A DNA stretch of 64,000 nt, from contig NZ_NFVA01000005.1 in NCBI RefSeq assembly GCF_002264395.1, forward strand, positions 82,033 to 146,032. Reading direction: 5' to 3'. The notes beneath the pieces are model-generated. The model was not told where the DNA came from, ran no database searches, and was given only the letters and a program-made list of their open reading frames with translations. Shown in pieces: positions 33,157 to 43,210 of this stretch. Positions within the stretch are counted from its first letter, which is position 1. Each line of letters opens with the position of its first letter. Position numbers and translations under genes: made by a program. This DNA comes from Paenibacillus sp. VTT E-133291. GTDB taxonomy: Bacteria > Bacillota > Bacilli > Paenibacillales > Paenibacillaceae.

Positions 33157-35310
33157 CTATTCCTGCACCTTCAATTTAAAGCATCCGCTAACATAATCCT
33201 GCTGAATATCCGGCAGTGCCAGTCCGACCTGCATTAGACGGTCGCCGCCGTAGACCTCACCGCTTGCCTCCAGAGTATAATTCAGCTCCGGATTCAAGCC
33301 ATTCAGCTTCAAGCTGCGGCGTGGCGGGTGCGGCACAGCCATTACCCGGAAGTAATAGATGAGAGCTTCATGCTGATCGTCTGAGACGAACATCCATGCC
33401 GTCTCGTTACCCTCGAACGGGCTTTGCAGACGATACAGATTGCCCTGCTGAACAAGACTGCGGATCTGTTTATAGTTCGCAACCTGTTCCTTCACAAGCT
33501 CCTTCTCTTCGTCTGTAAACTTCGTAAGATCCAGCTCGTAACCAAAATTACCGGACATAGCTACATCTCCACGAAAGGACAGCGGGGTGATCCGTCCTAC
33601 CTGATGATTCGGCACAGCGGACACATGCGCGCCTATGGAACTAACCGGATACACCAGACTTGTTCCGTACTGAATCTTAAGCCGTTCTACAGCATCAGTA
33701 TCGTCACTGGTCCATGTCTGCGGCATATAATGTAGCATGCCTGGGTCGAAACGGCCACCACCACTACAGCAGCTCTCGAACAAAATATGTGGAAACTCTG
33801 AAGTTATTCGCTCCAATAGTTCATACAAACCTAGCACATAACGATGTGCAGTTTCCTCTTGGCGTTCAGGGGGTAATTCTGCAGAGCCGATCTCCGTTAA
33901 ACAACGGTTCATATCCCATTTCACATAGCTAATCGGCACGGTAGTGAAAATTCGGCTTAACGATTCATAGATATACTGCCGTACATCTTCTCGCGTATAA
34001 TCGAGCACAAGCTGCCAGCGGGCTTCACTACGGCGGCGTCCCGGCACATGCAGACACCAGTCGGGATGCATCCGGTAGAGCTCACTGTCTGGCGAGATCA
34101 TTTCCGGTTCGAACCAGAGTCCGAACTGCAAGCCAAGATGGTTCACGCGCTTGGCGACATCAGACAACCCGCCTGGAAGCTTGCGCAGATCCTCCACCCA
34201 GTCTCCGAGAGAGGAGTTGTCAGCGTCTCTTTTGCCAAACCAGCCATCATCCAGCACGAATAATTCGATCCCAAGCTTCGCGCCTTCGGCCGCAATGGAC
34301 TCCAGTTTGTCCGCATTGAAGTTGAAATAGGTGGCTTCCCAGTTATTGACCAAGATCGGTCGTTCCTTATCTCTATATATTCCTCTACACAAACGAGTCC
34401 GGTACAAGCGGTGATAGGTTCTCGACATTTCCCCGATCCCCTCGGATGAATACACCATAACTACCTCTGGGGTCTGGAAGTGCTCCCCAGGTTCCAGCAG
34501 CCAAGAGAAATCAAAAGCGTTCAGCCCCATCGTAAACCGTGTCATCCCAAAGGAATCGACCTCTGCCTCAGCTTCAAAGCCTCCACTGTATACAAGACTG
34601 AAGCCGTAGGCCTCTCCATGATTCTCATCCGTTTCAGGTTTCACCAGCGCAGCAAATGGATTTAACTGGTGGCTGCTCATCCCTCTGCGGCTACCAATGG
34701 TTGTACCACCTTGCACCAGACGTCTGCGAGTCAGATTACCTTCTCTTGACCAAGCCCCTGCCAAATAGATCATATCCATTTCTCCAGACGAGAAATCCAC
34801 ACTCGCACTCCATGCACGCTGTAATTGCAGTTGTGTTTCTCCATCATTTGCAAACTCGACCGAGCGGGTAATTACGTTGGAATGCTCATATATGGTATAT
34901 CGTAAAATAACAGTTAGCTTGGCATAATCATCCCTAAGCGTAAGCTCTAGCGTCTGTGCTTCTTGGCCAGACTCTACATATACTGAAGGCAGCCCGGTAA
35001 GTGCTGGTTTCCCCTCCATTACGCGATACCCACTGTATTTCAATTCCGTGATACGAGTGCCGTCTTCAAGCCGAACCTGATAAGCAGGTGTTCTGAAATC
35101 TCCCGTGCCGTATTGTGGATATTCCTGCGGCAGTCGGTCAAGTCCCGTATTTCCTCCCAGATTCAATAGGTCGTCCAAATTGCTGTCGCTACGCAGCTTT
35201 TTGCCCCAATACACATGTGCCGGATAATCATTGACCAGCTGAAGAATATAACTCATCCCCGCACTTTGTAAATGGAATAATCCCTTATCTTCCTGAATTG
35301 AAATCCCCAT
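33157..35310 (-). CDS. GH36 alpha-galactosidase
   Basis: 717 residues, cytoplasmic. Catalytic barrel residues: nucleophile D466 in YVKWDMNRCL and acid/base D536 in WTSDDTDAV, with FESCCSGGGRFD (511-522) between. The N-terminal beta-supersandwich has YWGKKLR and the C-terminal strand domain ends in the usual LQQDYVSG region. Length matches bacterial RafA/AgaN-type enzymes, which release alpha-1,6 galactose from raffinose-type sugars and from galactomannan oligosaccharides. It lies 25 bases after the beta-mannosidase and should be co-transcribed. AAGGAGAG is upstream. Confidence 0.94.
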   Translation of the reverse strand: MGISIQEDKGLFHLQSAGMSYILQLVNDYPAHVYWGKKLRSDSNLDDLLNLGGNTGLDRLPQEYPQYGTGDFRTPAYQVRLEDGTRITELKYSGYRVMEGKPALTGLPSVYVESGQEAQTLELTLRDDYAKLTVILRYTIYEHSNVITRSVEFANDGETQLQLQRAWSASVDFSSGEMDMIYLAGAWSREGNLTRRRLVQGGTTIGSRRGMSSHQLNPFAALVKPETDENHGEAYGFSLVYSGGFEAEAEVDSFGMTRFTMGLNAFDFSWLLEPGEHFQTPEVVMVYSSEGIGEMSRTYHRLYRTRLCRGIYRDKERPILVNNWEATYFNFNADKLESIAAEGAKLGIELFVLDDGWFGKRDADNSSLGDWVEDLRKLPGGLSDVAKRVNHLGLQFGLWFEPEMISPDSELYRMHPDWCLHVPGRRRSEARWQLVLDYTREDVRQYIYESLSRIFTTVPISYVKWDMNRCLTEIGSAELPPERQEETAHRYVLGLYELLERITSEFPHILFESCCSGGGRFDPGMLHYMPQTWTSDDTDAVERLKIQYGTSLVYPVSSIGAHVSAVPNHQVGRITPLSFRGDVAMSGNFGYELDLTKFTDEEKELVKEQVANYKQIRSLVQQGNLYRLQSPFEGNETAWMFVSDDQHEALIYYFRVMAVPHPPRRSLKLNGLNPELNYTLEASGEVYGGDRLMQVGLALPDIQQDYVSGCFKLKVQE

Positions 35311-35335
35311 GCGATAGTCCTTCTCTCCTTAAGAT

Positions 35336-37888
35336 TTACAGTAAATCTTCGCTCACAAAATCAACCATCGATTGAACCTTTAATCCCTTAGGAATAGCTG
35401 GAGTCCAGTCCCTTCCATCGCCCCCACGCTGAGAGAATGCTATCGTCTTGGACTGCCCTGGAAGAAGATCAAAGTAATTGTCAGAGAATATTCCTTCATC
35501 TTCTGAGGTCAGATATACGCCTCTAGCTAATACATCACTTGTCACAGTGAAGCTTAGACCTCCGCTATCTGGAGTTTCCATTATGTTAATTACTGACCGC
35601 TGCAACCGAATTTCTTTTTCCGGGACAAAATAGTGCACCTTTCGATCTATCATCTCGCCATCAGCCTGCAAGCTGATCTCAAGCAACACATCGTTCGATC
35701 CATGACCTTCTAGTAGTTCCGCCACTGGAGACGAGAATACGATAGCCGCAGAATCAGCTCCCAACTCAACTGAATGTGTCCACTCTTGTACTAGGGAACC
35801 GTTAAACTGATACAATTTAAGCACCAAATCAGCGATAACCGCTGTTCTTAAATCAGATACGACATGAACGTCAATCCGCTCACGGTCTGTACCGTCAATA
35901 GACAACAGAACATCTTGAAAGCTTGAGCGCACGGTATATTGCAATGCCTTCCAGCGTCCGTTGTAATCCATCCCCGCCCATGAAGCGACTGGCCAGCAAT
36001 CATTCATCTGCCAGTATAAAGTACCCATACAATAAGGTTTATTTCTTCTGTGACTTTCAATCGCGATTCGAATCGCTTCAGCCTGCAGGATTTGACTCAT
36101 ATACAGAAATGATTTAAAATCCTTCGGCTGCGGCAGATACATATCCATGTATTCCTTGATCAGCAGATTCCCGCGTCCATTCTTCTGATGAGCCAGCATC
36201 ACCTCTGAAGTAAGCTCCAAATCCTGCTCTTCAGCATAGCTCATTACGGTCTTCAGTTCCGGGAACGATTGGAATCCGTATTCACTCATAAAGCGGCCAA
36301 CCTTGGTATTATAATTCTCAAAAGGCTCAATCCCGTGCCACACGCCCCAGTAATGCACATCCCCATCGCCCACAATCCGTGTCGTATGTTGATTCATATC
36401 TCCAGTCAAATTCCGCATTGGCGAAGACGGCCAATAGTCCACACCTGGATGGAATGCGGCTACAGCCTTCGGTAGAATCCGGTGGAATATTTCCTCATAA
36501 TCAGCCCACATGGTAGCTCTTTGCTCAGCACTGAGTTTTTCTTTCCAGCCCCAGCCCATATTTTCCTCGAACTGTGACCAGGCCGAATCAATCTCGTTAT
36601 TACCACACCATAAGGCGATGCAAGGATGATTGCGCAATCTTTTAATGTTATACTCCGCTTCTTTCTTCACATTCGCAAGGAACGCTTCATCCCCCGGATA
36701 CATGCTGCAAGCGAACATGAAGTCCTGCCAGACCAACAGCCCGTATTCATCACAGAGCCTGTAAAATATCTCCTCTTCATAAAAACCGCCACCCCACACT
36801 CGCAGCATATTCATGTTTGATTCTGCAGCCGTGGCAATTTCATGCCGATAACGCTCTTCGGTTACTTCTGTGATGAAGCTGTCATTCGGAATATGATTGG
36901 CACCTTTAGCGAAGACCGGCACCCCATTCAGTACAAAAGAAAATGAAGTCCCTTTCGCATCATGCTCCCGAATCAATTGAATGCTACGAAGCCCGGTTCT
37001 TACGCTTTTGCTAACTTCAACTTCCGTATCTTGCAGCAACTCCGCTTGGAATGTATATAAATTAGGCTCGCCTAGTCCTCTACACCACCAGAGCTGCGGC
37101 TGATCTACCACGATATCCATCTCTATTAGCTGCTTTCCACTTTTTAAGGAAACCGCTTTCATTGACTCTAATCCATCAGCACTCATTCGCAGCATTCCCT
37201 GCCATGCCGCAGGAGCATCCACTTCAATCATTGCGGTTAAATGAGCCTCTTCCTTTGTGATCACATTTTGGCGGATATGGAGATCTGTGATTTGAACTGT
37301 GTTACGCCCCTCAAGAGAGGCCCCACGCCAAATTCCACTGGTCAAAAAACGCGGACCCCAATCCCAACCGTAATGATAAGGCGCTTTGCGGGCAAAAACG
37401 CTAATCCGCTGTTCCTCTAGTCCCCCAAGCTCGGATTGATCATTCGGTGCAGGTAACGCATATCCCAGTTTCGCTAGCTTAGGCAGATCCTCTTTAACTA
37501 CAGAGCGGAATCTCACTCGTATATGGTTTTCACCAATCTTCAACTGATCTTTAACATCCACTCTCCACGCCAAAAACATATTGTCTGCTGCGAGCACATG
37601 TACATTATTCACATACACGTCAGCATAGGTATCAAGACCTTCAAAAATCAGTTCTGTGCAAGTAAGCTCCAACCACTCTTCACCCAGCTGCAAAGTGGTT
37701 TGATATTCCCAATCCTTCTTATCAATCCACTGTAGGTTATGTTCATTTGTTCCATAGAAGGGATCCTCAATCTTTCCGTTCTTCAATAAATCCGTATGGA
37801 CCGTGCCTGGCACAGTAGCCGGAAGCCACTCCTCGTCACCACAGCTTCTAAATTCCCACTTCGCAAGCTTCATCTCAAGATGTTTCAT
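35336..37888 (-). CDS. GH2 beta-mannosidase
   Basis: 850 residues, no signal peptide. It has the N-terminal sugar-binding domain (VPGTVHTDLL), immunoglobulin-like domain, and barrel with acid/base E432 (LWCGNNEIDSAW) and nucleophile E536 (FMSEYGFQSFPE). The WGGGFYEEEIFYRLCDEYG and ARKAPYHYGWDWGPR blocks are typical of the beta-mannosidase branch. It hydrolyses terminal beta-1,4 mannose, here together with the alpha-galactosidase downstream, which fits intracellular breakdown of galactomannan fragments. AGGAGG precedes the ATG by 5 bases. Confidence 0.94.
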   Translation of the reverse strand: MKHLEMKLAKWEFRSCGDEEWLPATVPGTVHTDLLKNGKIEDPFYGTNEHNLQWIDKKDWEYQTTLQLGEEWLELTCTELIFEGLDTYADVYVNNVHVLAADNMFLAWRVDVKDQLKIGENHIRVRFRSVVKEDLPKLAKLGYALPAPNDQSELGGLEEQRISVFARKAPYHYGWDWGPRFLTSGIWRGASLEGRNTVQITDLHIRQNVITKEEAHLTAMIEVDAPAAWQGMLRMSADGLESMKAVSLKSGKQLIEMDIVVDQPQLWWCRGLGEPNLYTFQAELLQDTEVEVSKSVRTGLRSIQLIREHDAKGTSFSFVLNGVPVFAKGANHIPNDSFITEVTEERYRHEIATAAESNMNMLRVWGGGFYEEEIFYRLCDEYGLLVWQDFMFACSMYPGDEAFLANVKKEAEYNIKRLRNHPCIALWCGNNEIDSAWSQFEENMGWGWKEKLSAEQRATMWADYEEIFHRILPKAVAAFHPGVDYWPSSPMRNLTGDMNQHTTRIVGDGDVHYWGVWHGIEPFENYNTKVGRFMSEYGFQSFPELKTVMSYAEEQDLELTSEVMLAHQKNGRGNLLIKEYMDMYLPQPKDFKSFLYMSQILQAEAIRIAIESHRRNKPYCMGTLYWQMNDCWPVASWAGMDYNGRWKALQYTVRSSFQDVLLSIDGTDRERIDVHVVSDLRTAVIADLVLKLYQFNGSLVQEWTHSVELGADSAAIVFSSPVAELLEGHGSNDVLLEISLQADGEMIDRKVHYFVPEKEIRLQRSVINIMETPDSGGLSFTVTSDVLARGVYLTSEDEGIFSDNYFDLLPGQSKTIAFSQRGGDGRDWTPAIPKGLKVQSMVDFVSEDLL

Positions 37889-38087
37889 GGTACCCTCCTA
37901 AAAGTGTTGTAGAGCATATGCATCTTTCAAAATAGCATACCTTTTCTAGTATTTCATTGAATTCGATTGGCATTCTTAGTATTTTGTTATCCATTAGTTA
38001 GGAATACATTAATTATAATCGTTCAAACAAAACAAATAAAGACAATAAATAATAATACAATACATTTCTAAACGCTTTATTTAAAGC

Positions 38088-38093
38088 TATAAT
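38088..38093 (+). promoter_or_regulatory. -10 element for the six-gene importer operon
   Basis: TATAAT at 38088-38093. No good -35 hexamer is seen 17 bp upstream. The predicted start is near 38100, within the cre-like site. Confidence 0.5.
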
Positions 38094-38098
38094 GTTCA

Positions 38099-38112
38099 TG
38101 TAAACGCTAACA
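38099..38112 (+). promoter_or_regulatory. cre-like CcpA site
   Basis: TGTAAACGCTAACA fits the consensus TGWAARCGYTWNCW at all positions. Located at the predicted transcription start, 25 bp before the binding-protein gene. Confidence 0.7.
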
Positions 38113-38136
38113 AAATAATGAAAAGGGGATTATGTT

Positions 38137-39489
38137 ATGAGAAATAAGTTATTTTCGTTATCTTTTGTTATGATTATGGTTTTATCATCAACGCTGGCTG
38201 GCTGCGGCTCGAACAATGGAAACAGCACCAATAACGGGGCTTCTGCAACCGATAAGCCTGCAGCAACGAATACAGAGAATACAAGCGGAGATTCAACAAA
38301 CAACGCAACAGCCGAGCCTGCAGCAGGAGCTGATATTAGCGGAAAAATCACCTTCCTGACTAACAGAACAGACATGATTGGCAAAGAATACGATGAATAT
38401 TTAAAGCGCTTTAATGAAAAATACCCGAATATCAAAGTCGAATTCGAAGCTTCCCAGACCGACTATAATCAACAGGCTAAAGTCAGAATGGCCAGCGGCG
38501 AGCTTCCAGATGTTATGTTCATTCCTACCATTCCTAACTCCGACCTGCCGAAATACTTCGCTTCACTGGATGACCTCGGTCTGAACGATCAAATCACCTT
38601 TAAAGACTTCAAATCCTTTGATGGCAAGCTGTACGGAATTACCACAGGGAACTCGACATCCGGAATTGTTTATAACAAAAAAGCATTTACAGATGCTGGC
38701 ATCACAGAAACACCTAAAACTTGGGATGAATTCCTGGCTGCCTGCGAAAAGCTGAAAGCAAAAGGTGTCATTCCACTGTCCTCTAACTTCAAAGATAAAT
38801 GGCCACTCGGTACTTGGGCTTATGACACTCCACGCCTAATTGCAGGCAACCCTGACTTCCCTAATGAGAAGCTGAACTCTGAGACACCATTCACTTTAGA
38901 CAATGGTTACGGGAAAGCTTTTAGTCTGCTGAGAGAACTGAACGAAAAAGGCTATCTGGAAAAAGACATCAACTCCACCAACTGGGAGCAATCGAAAAAA
39001 GACATCGCTTCTGGTAAGTTCGCCATGTACTATCTCGGCAACTGGGTCATTAACCAAGTTATTGGAGTAGGAGCTCCTTCAGACGATGTTGGCTTCTTCC
39101 CATTCCCTTATGACAATTCAGGTAAACCTTCCGCTACTCTTAGCCCAGACTTCTTCTATGCTGTTGCTAAAAACAGTAAAAATTTAGAAGCTGCCAAAGC
39201 TTTTGTAAAATGGATGATTGAGGATTCCGGCTATGAGGACTTTGCGGGCTTTATCTCCCCACTAAAAGGAAAAGAATCTAATCTGGCTCAGCTAAAAGAA
39301 TTCCAAGCTACCGGAGTAGAGCTAGTAGAGGGAACTGTTGACGATGCGAAGGTTACAGAAATCGGCAACAAAGCACAACTGGATCTCCCTGCTGTTGTCC
39401 AGGAATTTGTGCTTGCCAAAGATCCACAAACTGTATTAGACAAATGGAATAAAGCCTGGGCTAAAGCTAAAAAAGATCTCGGCTATTAA
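38137..39489 (+). CDS. ABC sugar-transport solute-binding lipoprotein
   Basis: 450 residues. Lipoprotein signal with lipobox LAGC (Cys23), an Asn/Thr/Ala-rich linker (about 25-65), then a family 1 carbohydrate-binding fold (KITFLTNRTDM, ASGELPDVMFIPT, KFAMYYLGNWV). First gene of an operon running to 45461. AAAAGGGG precedes the ATG. The linkage to the convergently placed mannosidase/galactosidase genes suggests a manno- or galacto-oligosaccharide ligand, but the sequence does not show it. Confidence 0.92.
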   Translation: MRNKLFSLSFVMIMVLSSTLAGCGSNNGNSTNNGASATDKPAATNTENTSGDSTNNATAEPAAGADISGKITFLTNRTDMIGKEYDEYLKRFNEKYPNIKVEFEASQTDYNQQAKVRMASGELPDVMFIPTIPNSDLPKYFASLDDLGLNDQITFKDFKSFDGKLYGITTGNSTSGIVYNKKAFTDAGITETPKTWDEFLAACEKLKAKGVIPLSSNFKDKWPLGTWAYDTPRLIAGNPDFPNEKLNSETPFTLDNGYGKAFSLLRELNEKGYLEKDINSTNWEQSKKDIASGKFAMYYLGNWVINQVIGVGAPSDDVGFFPFPYDNSGKPSATLSPDFFYAVAKNSKNLEAAKAFVKWMIEDSGYEDFAGFISPLKGKESNLAQLKEFQATGVELVEGTVDDAKVTEIGNKAQLDLPAVVQEFVLAKDPQTVLDKWNKAWAKAKKDLGY

Positions 39490-39518
39490 TACAAGCTTTT
39501 GACCAGAAGTACACCACG

Positions 39519-39563
39519 GCGCAAAATGGATTATCGCCCTTACGGATAGTCCATTTTGCCTTT
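39519..39563 (+). terminator. Intra-operon hairpin after the binding-protein gene
   Basis: GCAAAATGGATTATC pairs with GATAGTCCATTTTGC (15 bp, one G-U pair), followed by CTTT. Likely partial terminator or RNA end-protection element that raises binding-protein over permease expression. Confidence 0.75.
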
Positions 39564-39596
39564 CCATACCAAGCTTTTATGAAAGAAGGGCTAGCG

Positions 39597-40490
39597 ATGT
39601 TCGGAACACTTTCCTATAACAAACAAAAAACGATAATCATCGTATCATTCCTTACGATCCCATTGTTGCTCCTTGCGACGTTTACGTATTATCCAGCGCT
39701 TAAGCTGATCTATTACAGCTTCACCAACTGGGATGGCTATAGCCCTGAGAAACCATGGGTCGGACTTGCTAATTACCGTGAGGTCTTCTCTAATCCTGAT
39801 ATTTTCAAAGTATTTACACATAACTTTGCATACTTCGCTATGGGAATTGTTCAGAACATAGTCGCCATTTATTTTGCAGTTGTTCTGAATAGTAAGCTCA
39901 AAGGGAAAAATGCATTCCGAATCTTACTTTTCCTTCCTTACATTATGAACGGAGTTGCCGTTGCTTTTATGTTTGGTTATGTCTTTGACACTACTAACGG
40001 CTCTCTGAACATGTTCTTGAACAGCATCGGTCTAACCGGATTAGGGCAGACCAGCTGGCTTGGAACAGAAGGACTGGTCAACTACTCTCTGGCATCCACA
40101 GGGTTTTGGCGTTTCATGGGTTATAACATGGTCATCTACATCGCCTCCTTGCAGGCTATACCAAACGATATCTATGAGGCTTCAAAGATTGATGGTGCCG
40201 GGTCCTTCCAAACCCTTTGGAGAATTACTTTACCGAATATGAAGCCAGTCATTCAGCTTAACTTATTTCTTACCGTCACAGGAGCACTGGAAGTATTTGA
40301 TCTCCCGTTCGTATTGACCAAGGGTGGTCCTGCGGGCGCCAGCGAAACTTACGTACAAAAAGTAGTAGACACTGCATTTGCTTACAACAACTATGGTCTC
40401 GCTTCTGCCATGAGTATCATCTTGCTCTTCTTTGTCGTCATCGTACTATTAGTACAGCAACTAGTTCTTAGCCGGGGAGGAGACAAATAG
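39597..40490 (+). CDS. ABC sugar permease, MalF type
   Basis: 297 residues from the ATG at 39597, which has AAGAAGGGC upstream; the frame opens earlier at 39579 without a ribosome site. Six helices and the EAA loop DIYEASKIDGAGSFQTLWRI. N-terminal TYYPALKLIYYSFTNWDG is typical of this subunit. Pairs with the next gene, 2 bases downstream. Confidence 0.93.
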   Translation: MFGTLSYNKQKTIIIVSFLTIPLLLLATFTYYPALKLIYYSFTNWDGYSPEKPWVGLANYREVFSNPDIFKVFTHNFAYFAMGIVQNIVAIYFAVVLNSKLKGKNAFRILLFLPYIMNGVAVAFMFGYVFDTTNGSLNMFLNSIGLTGLGQTSWLGTEGLVNYSLASTGFWRFMGYNMVIYIASLQAIPNDIYEASKIDGAGSFQTLWRITLPNMKPVIQLNLFLTVTGALEVFDLPFVLTKGGPAGASETYVQKVVDTAFAYNNYGLASAMSIILLFFVVIVLLVQQLVLSRGGDK

Positions 40491-40492
40491 AC

Positions 40493-41326
40493 ATGACAAA
40501 CTCCAAATTCCGCTTTACAGATGTTATTAAATACTTCTCGCTAATCATCGGCATATTTGTCGTGCTCTTTCCTCCTTATGTAGTTATCGTAAACGCCTTC
40601 AAATCAACTGATGAATTTAACAGTAGTAGCTCCATGGCGTTGCCAACAAGCTTTTTAAACTTTGATAATTTCATTGCAGTCTTCCAGCGTGGAGGTTTAC
40701 TTAACGGCTTTGGTAACGTGTTAATTATTATTGCTGTTACTTTAATTCTGAACATTCTATTTGGAACTATGGTAGCATTTGTACTGGGACGCTTCTCTTT
40801 TAAATTAAAACCTGTTGTCTTCGGTGCCTATCTAATAGCTACTATCATTCCTAGCATCACGACACAAGTAGCGACTTTTGGAATCATCAAAAGCATGGGG
40901 CTTTATAATACACTCGGCGCCCCTATCGTGCTATACATCGGAGCAGATGTGATTCAAATTATTCTTTATTTGCAATTCATCCGTAACATTCCCGTGGATC
41001 TCGATGAGAACGCGATGGTAGAAGGTGCCTCTCTTTTTAAAATCTATCGCTCGATTATTTTTCCATTATTGACGCCGGCTACGGCTACTTTGATTATTTT
41101 GAAGACGATTAGTATCTATAATGACATGTACATCCCTTATCTATATATGCCAAAACAAAGCCTGGGTGTAGTTACGACGATCCTGATGCGTTTTCAAGGG
41201 GTCAATTCGGGAGAATGGAATTTGATCTGTGCGGCCATTCTGCTCATCCTGCTCCCAACAATAATTCTATATTTCTTCCTACAACGTTACATCTTTGAAG
41301 GCGTAACCAGTGGCGCAGTTAAATAA
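40493..41326 (+). CDS. ABC sugar permease, MalG type
   Basis: 277 residues, 2 bases after the previous permease and preceded by GGGAGGAG. Six helices; EAA loop is DENAMVEGASLFKIYRSI, with the canonical EAA degenerated to ENA. The end FEGVTSGAVK matches other MalG-type subunits. Together with the preceding permease it forms the channel served by the binding protein at 38137. Confidence 0.93.
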   Translation: MTNSKFRFTDVIKYFSLIIGIFVVLFPPYVVIVNAFKSTDEFNSSSSMALPTSFLNFDNFIAVFQRGGLLNGFGNVLIIIAVTLILNILFGTMVAFVLGRFSFKLKPVVFGAYLIATIIPSITTQVATFGIIKSMGLYNTLGAPIVLYIGADVIQIILYLQFIRNIPVDLDENAMVEGASLFKIYRSIIFPLLTPATATLIILKTISIYNDMYIPYLYMPKQSLGVVTTILMRFQGVNSGEWNLICAAILLILLPTIILYFFLQRYIFEGVTSGAVK

Positions 41327-41356
41327 GGAAGTTGACTTTAAGAAAGGACAACGCAA

Positions 41357-43210
41357 ATGGTATCATTCATCCGGCTAGCCTTACGAAAAATGTGGTTGTT
41401 CCTTGCCAATCTTCCGATGGAGCGAAAACTGATCGTCGTATTTGTCTTTCTGATCTCGCTTCCAATCACTTATGTTAGTTATTTGTCCTCCCGCTCCATG
41501 TTCAATTCTGTTCTTGTGAATGCAACGGAAAGCGCGAACCAAATGACATCGAATGCCTCTGATACCATTGACCGTTATGTCGCCGATCTAAAAAGATACA
41601 CAGCGCTACCGCTGTATAACACCGATGTACAATTCTACCTCACTCAGCAAAATACCGACTGGGATAAAAGTACTGGCATGGCGATGTTCCTGAGCTACTT
41701 GAAGCATACGAAGGAAGAGATCATCGCCGTGTACATGGTGGATCAGTACGGTTCTGTTTTTTATGATAGAGTCCCCGGAATCCACGAGCTGTACCCTGAA
41801 GAACGACTAGCCGAATGGAGAACCTTAAGTGATGAAGCTGGAGCCGCTCCTGTCATTCAAGGCAGACATACGATTCGTATAAACTCCAATGCCCATAGAG
41901 AGGTTTTCAGTGTACTTCGCACCATTAATTCTGTAAGCACGCTAGATCATATAGGAATTCTCGTATTTGATGTAGACATCAACTTGTTTAACGGGATTAT
42001 TGATCCCGTAAACGCAGTTACACAAGGCAACACATTAATTGTAGATAATAACGGAGAACTGATCTATGACAGTGAAGACGCCTCAGACTCGATGCAAACC
42101 GGCGGGGAACAAAGACTGAACACGCAGCTTTTGCTGCAGCATGTGAATCAGCAACAGGATCATTTTCAAATAGAAATGAATGGACAATCTTATCTTGCAG
42201 TGTATAGCGTCTCGAAACAGACAGGTTGGACGACTATGGTTACGATTCCTTTGGCCCGTATCCTGTCACCTGTACAGAAGAATCGCAATGCTCTTATATT
42301 AACTACACTGATCATTATTGCTTTTGCACTTTGCGTTGCCACGTTCATCTCACATGCGCTGACTAAACCCCTTAAATCTTTGGTCCGTCTAATGAAACGG
42401 GTACAGCACGGTAATCTGGATGTCTGGCAGCACTCCAAATATAATGATGAGATTGGAATGCTTGGCAGTCATTTTAATCGAATGATCATTAGGGTCAAGG
42501 ATCTGCTACAGGAAGTATCCCTCACCGAGAAGCGTAAGCAGAAGGCTGATATGAGGGCACTTCAGAATCAGATCAATCCCCATTTTATTTATAATACGCT
42601 AGAGTCTATCCGTATGCTGGCAGAGAGCAATGATGACCCCCGTGTAGCGAAGCTCACCTATTTACTTGGACTTCAGATGCGTTACAGTATTGTCCGAAGC
42701 GAAGAAGCCGTTACGATCAGACAAGAGCTGGATCATGTTCGAAATTATTATCATCTGCTACAAATCCGGTTTCCAGATAAGTTCAATCTACACATTGATG
42801 TGCCAGAGAAATTTCTACATCTTCCTGTAATCAAGCTTGTCTTCCAACCCATTGTGGAGAACGCAGTTTTTCATGGCTTAGATCAAAAAGTAGGTCTCGG
42901 CACCTTAACCATCACCGCATGGAGTGAGCAAGGAAATGTCGTATTCTGTGTAGAAGATGATGGCATCGGTATGGATGCTGCCACCCTTCGTTCCTTAAAT
43001 CATAGTCTGCAAAGTGGGAATGAAAGTGAAATGTTTGGAATTGGTCTACGAAATGTGAATGAGAGAATCCGTCTGCATTACGGCAGCTCATTCGGGCTCC
43101 TTGTAGAGAGTAAGCTCGGAGTAGGTACTCGTGTTACACTGCGCATTGAGGACATTCCCTTCACTACTCATAGTGAAGATGATATGAATTACGGAGAGGA
43201 GATGCTCTGA
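41357..43210 (+). CDS. YesM-type sensor histidine kinase
   Basis: 617 residues. Helix 1 about 24-44, extracellular sensor about 45-310, helix 2 about 311-333, HAMP about 334-386, phospho-acceptor H409 in NQINPHFIYNTLE, N box VENAVFHGL, G box GIGLRNVNERI. Lies 30 bases after the permease, within the same transcription unit, so the sensor is co-expressed with the importer it probably works with. GAAAGGAC is upstream. Its stop is followed at once by the regulator's TTG. Confidence 0.93.
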   Translation: MVSFIRLALRKMWLFLANLPMERKLIVVFVFLISLPITYVSYLSSRSMFNSVLVNATESANQMTSNASDTIDRYVADLKRYTALPLYNTDVQFYLTQQNTDWDKSTGMAMFLSYLKHTKEEIIAVYMVDQYGSVFYDRVPGIHELYPEERLAEWRTLSDEAGAAPVIQGRHTIRINSNAHREVFSVLRTINSVSTLDHIGILVFDVDINLFNGIIDPVNAVTQGNTLIVDNNGELIYDSEDASDSMQTGGEQRLNTQLLLQHVNQQQDHFQIEMNGQSYLAVYSVSKQTGWTTMVTIPLARILSPVQKNRNALILTTLIIIAFALCVATFISHALTKPLKSLVRLMKRVQHGNLDVWQHSKYNDEIGMLGSHFNRMIIRVKDLLQEVSLTEKRKQKADMRALQNQINPHFIYNTLESIRMLAESNDDPRVAKLTYLLGLQMRYSIVRSEEAVTIRQELDHVRNYYHLLQIRFPDKFNLHIDVPEKFLHLPVIKLVFQPIVENAVFHGLDQKVGLGTLTITAWSEQGNVVFCVEDDGIGMDAATLRSLNHSLQSGNESEMFGIGLRNVNERIRLHYGSSFGLLVESKLGVGTRVTLRIEDIPFTTHSEDDMNYGEEML

